From NCBI RefSeq assembly GCF_012396235.1, contig NZ_JAAXPA010000015.1, positions 112,085 to 176,084 on the forward strand: DNA of 64,000 nucleotides, read 5' to 3'. The notes beneath the pieces are model-generated. The model did no database searches and had not been told where the DNA came from. It was given only the letters and a program-made list of their open reading frames with translations. This DNA comes from Rhodococcus opacus (GTDB lineage Bacteria; Actinomycetota; Actinomycetes; Mycobacteriales; Mycobacteriaceae). The position numbers were made by a program, and so were the translations under genes. This document shows, in pieces, positions 58,049 through 64,000 of the stretch (position 1 is the stretch's first letter; every line of letters starts with the position of its first letter).

Positions 58049-58572
58049 TGTGCTTGTCGATTCCGGCTTACAGCCGCTCTCTCGAGCCCCGTTTTCACCG
58101 GTGTGAAGCACGCAGAGGAGCGGCTTCCAGCTGTGTCTGGAAGTTAGCCGCCCCGCCGACGATCTGTGAGGTGAATCATATTGCCACGCAGGGGCGACCA
58201 ACTCAACACGCCCGAGTCGTCAACGCGAAAGACACGCCGAACGGGTTTTCATCCACAGTGGTGAGAATCTAAAAAACGGCCCTGATCTGGGTCTTTGGGA
58301 TTGTGAAATGCACTTATCCTCAGGTTATCCCCATGGGGTTAACAAACGTACCCAGCAGTTTCCACAATTTGTCCCCAACTGTGTACACAGGCTGGTTTGA
58401 ACAGCGGGTAGCTAATCCCTAACGTCGTCCCGGCGTGTCTCGCGATCACGACGCCGGCTGCCGCGAAGATCCTGCGAAGGTTGTCGGTAGGGGCGAGTAC
58501 AAAGAGTTCGGGGCACCAACACCGGGAAGCATTTTCCGGGGTGGCGCAACAGTGATGGGGAAGGTCGGTCGA
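58049..58572. other. 524-bp gene-free region before dnaB, AT-rich in its middle
   Basis: I find no convincing gene here; mycobacteria have a small gene at this spot. The part 58240-58400 is clearly AT-richer than its surroundings and holds DnaA-box-like 9-mers (listed separately). It also has the perfect palindrome CTGTGTACACAG (58379-58390). The dnaB promoter should lie in the last 200 bp. Confidence 0.6.
58249..58376 (+). promoter_or_regulatory. Cluster of DnaA-box-like 9-mers upstream of dnaB
   Basis: Relative to TTATCCACA, one mismatch each: TCATCCACA (58249-58257), TTATCCTCA (58314-58322) and TTATCCCCA (58325-58333). Two mismatches each: GTTTCCACA (58358-58366) and TTGTCCCCA (58368/69-58376). 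All read in the same direction. None is a perfect box, so binding is a prediction. The chromosomal origin is expected near dnaA, not here. Confidence 0.45.
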
Positions 58573-59964
58573 GTGGCTGTAGTAGACGATCGGGGCCGTT
58601 CCGAATACCCGGGTCCGCCTGACGCGGAGCCCGGCGAAGAGTTCGGCCGGCAGCCACCTCAGGACATGGCGGCGGAGCAGTCGGTGCTCGGCGGCATGCT
58701 CCTCAGCAAGGACGCCATCGCGGACGTGCTCGAGGTGCTCCGTCCCGGCGACTTCTACCGTCCCGCGCATCAGTCGGTGTACGACGTGATCCTGGACCTC
58801 TACAGCCGCGGTGAGCCCGCCGACCCGGTCACGGTGTCCGCGGAACTGGACCGTCGTGGCGAGCTCCGCCGCATCGGTGGAGCGCCCTATCTGGTGACGC
58901 TCACCCAGACGGTGCCCACCGCCGCCAACGCCGGCTACTACGCCGAGATCGTGGCGGAGAAAGCCATCCTGCGTCGCCTCGTCGACGCCGGCACCCGCAT
59001 CGTCCAGTACGGCTACACCGGCGCCGACGGTCAGGACGTCGCCGAGGTCGTCGACCGCGCGCAGGCCGAGATCTTCGAGGTCACCGAACGCCGCACCACC
59101 GAAGACTTCGTCCCCCTCGAAGAGCTCCTGCAGCCCACGATGGACGAGATCGACTCCATCGCCAGCCGCGGCGGCATCTCCCTCGGTGTGCCTACCGGCT
59201 TCGTCGAACTCGACGAGATCACCAACGGCCTCCACCCCGGCCAGATGATCATCGTCGCGGCCCGACCTGGTGTGGGTAAGTCGACACTGGGAATGGATTT
59301 TTTGCGCTCCTGCTCCGTGAAGCACGGCATGGCCAGCGTCATGTTCTCGCTCGAGATGAGCAAAACCGAGATCGTCATGCGTCTGCTGTCGGCGGAGGCG
59401 AAGATCAAGCTCGGCGACATGCGCTCCGGCAAGATGACCGACGACGACTGGACGAAGCTCGCCCGTCGTATGAGCGAGATCAGTGAGGCGCCGCTGTTCA
59501 TCGACGACTCCCCCAACCTCACGATGATGGAGATCCGCGCAAAAGCCCGGCGGCTCAAGCAGAAACACGACATCAAGCTCATCGTGATCGACTACCTGCA
59601 GCTGATGAGCTCGGGTAAGAAGGTCGAGTCACGTCAGCAGGAAGTCTCCGAGTTCTCCCGTAGCCTCAAGCTTTTGGCGAAGGAACTCGAGGTTCCCGTG
59701 GTCGCGATCTGCCAGCTGAACCGTGGTCCCGAGCAGCGACAGGACAAGCGCCCCCAGGTCGCCGACCTTCGTGAGTCGGGATCGCTCGAGCAGGACGCCG
59801 ACATGGTCATCCTTCTCTACCGTCCCGACGCCACCGAACGCGACGACCCTCGCGGCGGCGAGGCCGACCTGATCCTCGGCAAGCACCGTAACGGACCCAC
59901 AGCGACAATCACTGTGGCGCACCAGCTTCACTTGTCGAAGTTCGTCGACATGGCGCGGGGTTAG
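58573..59964 (+). CDS. dnaB: Replicative DNA helicase DnaB, 463 aa
   Basis: The N-terminal domain (P-P-Q-D-M-A-A-E-Q-S-V-L-G-G-M-L) interacts with primase. The helicase domain has Walker A A-R-P-G-V-G-K-S-T (Lys236), Walker B I-V-I-D-Y-L-Q-L-M and the arginine-finger region near the end. It unwinds DNA at the replication fork as a hexamer. I use the GTG at 58573 (GGAAGG 8 nt upstream), because M-A-V-V-D-D is the usual mycobacterial start; in-frame ATG 58555 is possible. Unlike M. tuberculosis DnaB, there is no intein at the P-loop. Confidence 0.95.
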   Translation: MAVVDDRGRSEYPGPPDAEPGEEFGRQPPQDMAAEQSVLGGMLLSKDAIADVLEVLRPGDFYRPAHQSVYDVILDLYSRGEPADPVTVSAELDRRGELRRIGGAPYLVTLTQTVPTAANAGYYAEIVAEKAILRRLVDAGTRIVQYGYTGADGQDVAEVVDRAQAEIFEVTERRTTEDFVPLEELLQPTMDEIDSIASRGGISLGVPTGFVELDEITNGLHPGQMIIVAARPGVGKSTLGMDFLRSCSVKHGMASVMFSLEMSKTEIVMRLLSAEAKIKLGDMRSGKMTDDDWTKLARRMSEISEAPLFIDDSPNLTMMEIRAKARRLKQKHDIKLIVIDYLQLMSSGKKVESRQQEVSEFSRSLKLLAKELEVPVVAICQLNRGPEQRQDKRPQVADLRESGSLEQDADMVILLYRPDATERDDPRGGEADLILGKHRNGPTATITVAHQLHLSKFVDMARG

Positions 59965-60043
59965 GCCCTCCTCCCCCTGCTGCTGCTGCCGTAGATTCCG
60001 GAGCTAGATGTTCTCTTGCGTCGTATTCCGATAAACGGAACTA

Positions 60044-61272
60044 GTGCCACACCCGTGAAGGTTTGCCCTCTTGTAGCGACACACCGCTTGGTTGCGGAAC
60101 TGGGGCTGGTGGGTGGGCCACGCTGTGGTGGTGGCAGAACGAGTGCGCGTGCGGGAGATCGATGACGACGAAGGAAGACGATTGTTACGGATCGTGCGTC
60201 GCGGAAGCGGGTCGGTGGTGACCTGGCGGCGAGCGCAGATGATCTTGCTGTCCGCGCAGCGGATGCCGGTGGCCAAGATCGCCGACGTCACGTTCACCAG
60301 CGCCGACCGGGTCCGTGACGTGATCCACAACTTCAACAGGGACGGTTTCGACTCGCTGTATCCGAAATACAAAGGCGGGCGGCCGAAGACGTTCACCCTC
60401 CCCGAACGCCGGGAGATCAAGAAGATCGCCAAGTCCACCCCGACCGAGCACGACCTGCCGTTCTCGACCTGGAGTCTGTCCAAGCTGGCGGACTTCCTGG
60501 TCGCCGAGGGGGTGGTCGACGACATCAGCCATGAGGGCCTTCGGGTTCTGCTCCGAGAGGAGGGCGTCTCGTTTCAAAAAGTGAAGACATGGAAGGCGTC
60601 CCGGGACCCGGACTACGCGGTGAAGAAGGCCCGGGTCGAGCACCTGTACGCGATCGCCGACCGAGAGGTCGTGCCCGAGCCCGGTGAGCCGGGGGTGGTG
60701 TTCTGCCTCGACGAATTCGGTCCCTTGAACCTGCAACCGCATCCGGGGCGGCAGTGGGCCGAACGCGGCGGCAGGCACAAGGACGCCGAGCGTGAGCCGC
60801 GACGCCGCCGACGGGCCACATGCAACCGCCTACACGGAGTACGGCACCTGTTCGCCGCCTACGATCTGGCCACCGACAGGCTCTACGGGCACGTCAAAGA
60901 CACCAAAACCCGCACCCAGTTCCTCACCTTCTGCCGCTACCTGCGCAGCCTCTACCCGGCCGGCGTGCGCCTGGCGATCGTGTGTGACAACTTCTCGCCG
61001 CACCTGACTACGAAGAGATGCCGCCGGGTCGCCAACTGGGCGGAGGCGAACAACGTCGAGATCGCATACACGCCGACGAATAGTTCGTGGTTGAACCGGA
61101 TCGAGGCGCAGTTCACCGCGCTGCGCTACTTCGCGCTCGACGGCACCGACCATGCCTCTCATCGCGAGCAGGCCAGCATGATCCGCCGCTACATCATCTG
61201 GCGGAACAAGCATGCCGCCGACGAACGGTTACGGGAGATCGTCAACAAGGCAAACGTTGCCTGATACGGCAC
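60044..61272 (+). mobile_element. IS630-type insertion sequence, 1229 bp, with TA target duplication
   Basis: The element starts GTGCC (60044) and ends GGCAC (61272), with TA on both sides (60042-60043 and 61273-61274), as expected for IS630 insertion. The 24-bp ends (60044-60067 and 61249-61272) match at 17 positions, with perfect GTGCC outside and GTTTGCC inside. One intact transposase gene fills it. The transposase stop lies within the right terminal repeat. Confidence 0.88.
60131..61264 (+). CDS. IS630 family transposase, 377 aa
   Basis: N-terminal helix-turn-helix region (W-R-R-A-Q-M-I-L-L-S-A-Q, I-A-D-V-T-F-T-S-A-D-R-V-R) and a DDE catalytic domain: V-F-C-L-D-E-F-G-P, V-C-D-N-F-S-P-H, and the final W-L-N-R-I-E-A-Q-F with the glutamate. 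P-T-N-S-S-W-L-N just before is typical of IS630. The frame is open throughout, so the protein may be active. Start codon is one of three consecutive GTGs (60125-60133); I use the last. Confidence 0.9.
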   Translation: MAERVRVREIDDDEGRRLLRIVRRGSGSVVTWRRAQMILLSAQRMPVAKIADVTFTSADRVRDVIHNFNRDGFDSLYPKYKGGRPKTFTLPERREIKKIAKSTPTEHDLPFSTWSLSKLADFLVAEGVVDDISHEGLRVLLREEGVSFQKVKTWKASRDPDYAVKKARVEHLYAIADREVVPEPGEPGVVFCLDEFGPLNLQPHPGRQWAERGGRHKDAEREPRRRRRATCNRLHGVRHLFAAYDLATDRLYGHVKDTKTRTQFLTFCRYLRSLYPAGVRLAIVCDNFSPHLTTKRCRRVANWAEANNVEIAYTPTNSSWLNRIEAQFTALRYFALDGTDHASHREQASMIRRYIIWRNKHAADERLREIVNKANVA

Positions 61273-61539
61273 TAGCGACGCCGTCGGCCCGAAGGTCCTC
61301 GCGGCGGCGCGCCAGTTTCTCGCCGCTCGGGGATCCACCATCGGGGACTCACCCTTGTGCCCCGGCGGCACGGCCAGCGCCACGCGCACGGCTGCTGGCG
61401 GGTGACAGCACCATGTCGCGCCGCACGATCGTGCGGAACTCTGGGTTGACCGCAGCTTTGCCGCAAGAACATGTCGAGATCCCAGCCCCGGCTCCGTCCC
61501 AGCATCGAATCGGCAAGGCGACAATTGGAGGATGGATCC
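61273..61539. other. Gene-free gap between the IS and the VOC gene
   Basis: I recognise no gene. One short plus-frame reads V-G-P-K-V-L-A-A-A-R-Q-F-L-A-A-R-G, which could be the end of a gene cut by the insertion, but it has no start and no clear match. Confidence 0.4.
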
Positions 61540-61980
61540 ATGGCACACGTACAACGTTTCGACCACATCGGCATTACCGTCGCGGACCTCGACTCGGTAA
61601 CGGCGTTCTTCGTCGGACTAGGTCTCGAGGTCGAGGGCACCGGATCCGTGGAGGGCGAGTTCGTGGAGACCGTCTGCGGCATCCCCGGCGCGCACTGTGA
61701 GATCGTGATGCTGCGGCCACCCGACGGAGGATCCCGGTTGGAGCTCGCGGCCTTCGTCACGCCCGACCACGTGCCCGGATCGCCCACGGCGATGGCCAAC
61801 GAGCTTGGGCTGCGCAACGTGTCCTTCGAGGTCGGCGACCTCCAGGCGGCCGTCGACGCGGTGGCTGCGGATGGGTACGGGCTCATCGGCGGCATCGGCG
61901 AGTACGAGAACAGCGTGCGAATGGCCTACGTGCGTGGGCCCGAAGGGATCATCGTGTCCCTGTTCGAGCAGATCGGCTGA
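61540..61980 (+). CDS. VOC family (glyoxalase/dioxygenase-fold) protein, 146 aa
   Basis: Two beta-alpha-beta-beta-beta modules are visible. The first opens F-D-H-I-G-I-T-V-A-D-L-D (metal-type His at about 8) and continues with R-L-E-L-A-A-F; the second with L-R-N-V-S-F-E-V-G-D-L and ends Y-V-R-G-P-E-G-I-I-V-S-L-F-E. His and Glu at the expected places suggest a metal enzyme, but the reaction is unknown. GGAGGAT precedes the ATG. It sits alone beyond the IS. Confidence 0.82.
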   Translation: MAHVQRFDHIGITVADLDSVTAFFVGLGLEVEGTGSVEGEFVETVCGIPGAHCEIVMLRPPDGGSRLELAAFVTPDHVPGSPTAMANELGLRNVSFEVGDLQAAVDAVAADGYGLIGGIGEYENSVRMAYVRGPEGIIVSLFEQIG

Positions 61981-62338
61981 CGCGCGAGCGTTACCCAATC
62001 CGTCGCCATGGACGCGGCGGTAGCTCGACAACGTTACAGAATGCCCGTCTGTAGCCGTCCCGTGCGCAGATGTCGCCCGAGACGCCCGGTGGTTGCTGGA
62101 CACCTCGACGACGATCCTGACCACAAGGCTCACCGGATTCCGCCGGGGGTTTCGCCTGAGGAGCACTTACGCCCATTACGCCCTGACGACTGAGAGGGCC
62201 GATCAACCGATCCGCAACGGACGTCCAGGCCTGTTCACAGACAGCGAGTCGCCCCACCCGTGCGGGCATCGGCTGCGAGGGGCAACGACGATCTGCGACG
62301 CTGATCAGACAACAGCGGAACACTTGAAGAGGCTGGAG
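61981..62338. other. Gene-free 358 bp
   Basis: Both strands have only short or weak frames and nothing I recognise. It is probably degraded accessory DNA. Confidence 0.45.
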
Positions 62339-62925
62339 ATGACCGAAGCCCCGAGCAACGGCTCCACATCAGGTGACGAAGCGGTTACTGTTCGTGCCGA
62401 AGCGATCCGGGCCGCGGCAATCAGCGCGGCACCGAAGCACAGACGGCTGCTGCAATCGGCCAGGGGTGGTCGCATCCTCAGCGCAATCACGCTCCGGGTC
62501 TTCGCTATCTTCACACCCCCTGGGCACGGGTGCTCACGACGACCGGACGAAAGACCGGCCAGCAGCGCCGGAACTACGTTCGTGCGATCCGGCGCCACGA
62601 CAAGGTGTACGTCGTAATGCTCCGCCCTCCCGCATTGGCAATCGAGAGACCCCTGGCCGTCTCGTTCTGGGTGTGGAACATGCGAGGCAACCCGAACATT
62701 CGCCTGCGACTGCGGCGCCGAACCTGTGCCGGTGTCGCGCGAGAGATCAGTGACCCGACCGAGCTGCAACAGGCACGAGAGGCAATCTGCGAGACAGTGC
62801 ACCTCATCGACTACGGCGAGTGCCGTCTTCATCTGCGCGGCCGCCCTTCCCGGACCAAGATCAAGGATCTGCACCGCTACTGGTTCGACACCAGCATCCC
62901 ACTCGTAATCGAACTCGCGGAGTAG
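62339..62925 (+). pseudogene. Deazaflavin-dependent oxidoreductase-like gene with a frameshift
   Basis: An ATG frame from 62339 gives a helical N-terminus up to about L-R-V-F-A-I-F-T-P-P-G near 62525; a different frame then continues with L-T-T-T-G-R-K-T-G-Q-Q-R-R-N-Y-V-R-A-I (from about 62530), W-V-W-N-M-R-G-N-P-N-I, and H-R-Y-W-F-D-T-S-I-P to the TAG at 62925. The second part matches the nitroreductase/Ddn-like family in sequence style. The two parts join in one protein only if one frame shift near 62515-62535 is corrected. It may be a decayed gene or a sequencing error. Confidence 0.65.
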
Positions 62926-63225
62926 GCGAGGTATCGGTGGAAGGGGCACCCGCACGCTGCCGCCGATACCTCGTGAAGTACGGGGCACGAACCAGGACCC
63001 GGGACGAATCGGACGGACGTCGAGCCTCCAGGTGGTCCCGCAAGAGGTTCTGTCACCGTCCGAACCCGCTGCGCGACAGGGGATCGAAGTACACCCTGGT
63101 CGCGTCACTTCGGGGATGCCGACTACACGAGGTCGGCCAGTAGCCGGGCGTCGCGGTCTACGGCCCAGAGGTGGGCACCTTCGTCGGCGAGTCTTTCAGC
63201 GGTGGCGATCTGTCGATCATCGCCG
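62926..63225. other. Gene-free 300 bp, possible gene remnants
   Basis: No intact gene. A minus-strand stretch around 63135-63235 reads T-G-D-D-R-Q-I-A-T-A-E-R-L-A-D-E-G-A-H-L-W-A-V-D in separated codons and looks protein-like but has no start or recognisable family. Confidence 0.35.
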
Positions 63226-63682
63226 GTCAGGCGTCTACACCGCTGTTGCCGCAACCGCGTCCGGTTCCAACCGGGAGTACGTGAACTCGCTCGGCGCTGA
63301 CGAGTTCGTCGACTACCGCGAGCAGCGGTTCGAGACGTCGGTGGCGCCGGTGCATGCCGTGATCGACACGGTCGGCGGCACAGTCCAACAGCGGTCCCTC
63401 GACGTGTTGAAGCGAGACGGGGTTCTCGTCGCCCTGCCAGCGGACGTCCCGGACGAGGTCAAGGCCGAAGCCGAGCGACGCGGTAAACGGACGCGATACT
63501 TCAGCGTCGAACCGAACGCTGACACGCTGACCAAGATCTCCCGGCTCGTCGCTGACGGCAGAGTGCGGCCCACGGTCAGTTCGGTGTATCCCCTCGCCGA
63601 GGCTCGAGCTGCCCACGAAGAGGGCCGGGCAGGACACGTCCGAGGGAAGCTGGTCCTCGACGCGACCACGGTTGCTTCCTGA
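63226..63682 (+). pseudogene. C-terminal remnant of a quinone oxidoreductase (MDR/zeta-crystallin type)
   Basis: From about 63226 the frame reads as the cofactor-binding half of a medium-chain NADP(H) quinone reductase: V-A-A-T-A-S-G-S-N-R-E-Y-V-N-S-L-G-A-D-E-F-V-D-Y, then A-V-I-D-T-V-G-G and Y-P-L-A-E-A-R-A-A-H-E, ending G-H-V-R-G-K-L-V-L-D. The N-terminal catalytic half is missing; the same frame extends upstream to 63032 but has no family character, and the G-x-G-x-x-G loop is lost. I call it truncated. Confidence 0.72.
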
Positions 63683-64000
63683 CCAGCGTGCTTCGGGACG
63701 GGTGCGACTGCTTCCCGAAATGCGCTGGGCGCCTATCTCGCCCGGTTGAAGTTCGGCTTCCGGACGTCGGTGAGCACCGGATTCTGTCGGCTGCGCCCGA
63801 CGGCGGCTTACGGTGCGGAAGCCACCTGTTGGACGATCCTGTCGTCGGCTCGAACCATTGACTCGAAAGTGTGTGGCGCTCCTCGGGTTTATGTGGGCGC
63901 CATTTCTGCTGCTCAGGGTGGGTTGTGTTGTTGGCCGCACTGTTCGGCGTTTCACCGATGATATGAGGGACGCGCACGCGCAGCACCTCTAGGTTTCGGG
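63683..64000. other. Gene-free 318 bp at the window end
   Basis: Only short frames without recognisable domains occur here. AT content rises towards the end (about 63830-63970). No RNA gene or repeat is evident. Confidence 0.4.

Noticed and set aside
58249..58390. Chromosomal replication origin
   Set aside because: No perfect DnaA box, no dnaA or dnaN nearby, and actinobacterial origins lie between those genes. Kept only as a DnaA-box-like cluster.
59260..59290. Intein at the DnaB P-loop
   Set aside because: The helicase motif A-R-P-G-V-G-K-S-T runs on without interruption and the protein has normal length.
63746..63961. Small plus-strand open frame at the window end
   Set aside because: No ribosome site, no homology-like pattern and mixed codon use; likely chance.

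Overview
The window is high-GC actinobacterial DNA that reads as a Rhodococcus-type genome (R. jostii/R. opacus-like; species is inference). Reasons: many GTG starts and 4-bp GTGA/ATGA gene overlaps, abundant acyl-CoA and F420-type enzymes, an IdeR-like iron box, and a block from 39.2 to 60.0 kb (ino1 - padR-like - DUF5318 - ponA - GT87 - rpsF - ssb - rpsR - rplI - dnaB) whose order matches the mycobacterial ino1 to dnaB locus as I know it.

Layout. 0-3.2 kb: the end of a class III CoA-transferase, a MatC-type dicarboxylate carrier, an HMG-CoA-lyase-family enzyme and a divergent FadR-type regulator. 3.3-11.1 kb: a tightly overlapping operon for a carrier, a DUF1445 (D-glutamate-cyclase-like) protein, PxpA, PxpB and PxpC (5-oxoprolinase) and a short-form NAD-glutamate dehydrogenase; it can be read as a route from 5-oxoproline or D-glutamate to 2-oxoglutarate. 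11.2-13.7 kb: a convergent glutamate/glutamine-type ABC importer with a fused binding protein and permease. 13.8-17.7 kb: a TetR regulator with two identical operators, an acyl-CoA ligase and an AidB-like acyl-CoA dehydrogenase. 17.8-25.4 kb: a PucR/CdaR regulator, FAD oxidoreductase, DUF3556 membrane protein and acyl-CoA ligase in one overlapping operon, with a divergent thiolase. 25.4-30.4 kb: two likely F420 enzymes, a metallohydrolase/DUF2786 pair, and an iron-regulated divergent pair (siderophore-binding lipoprotein and Suc_Fer-like protein). 30.7-35.1 kb: a carbohydrate ABC importer. 35.1-48.7 kb: cell envelope region with two class A penicillin-binding proteins, inositol-phosphate synthase with its PadR regulator, three tandem DUF1707 paralogues and a GT87 transferase. 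48.8-54.0 kb: LuxR-type ATPase regulator divergent from a flavin monooxygenase and an esterase. 54.0-60.0 kb: acetyltransferase, second GT87-like protein, and the ribosomal protein/ssb/dnaB cluster. 60.0-64.0 kb: accessory tail with an intact IS630-type element, a VOC protein and decayed genes.

The least expected structure is a family of five related intergenic palindromic elements between 11.1 and 30.4 kb. Four are exactly 74 bp. In three of them the terminal TAG and CTA are the stop codons of the two converging genes. One copy is inverted, one is shortened on the side where no gene converges, and one has lost both terminal stops, so that it now encodes the last 12 residues of its neighbour. 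Other notable items are the three tandem DUF1707 genes, a DnaA-box-like cluster before dnaB, a folded rpsF leader with a possible anti-Shine-Dalgarno, a five-unit 28-bp tandem repeat, and a monooxygenase lacking the usual Baeyer-Villiger signature histidine.
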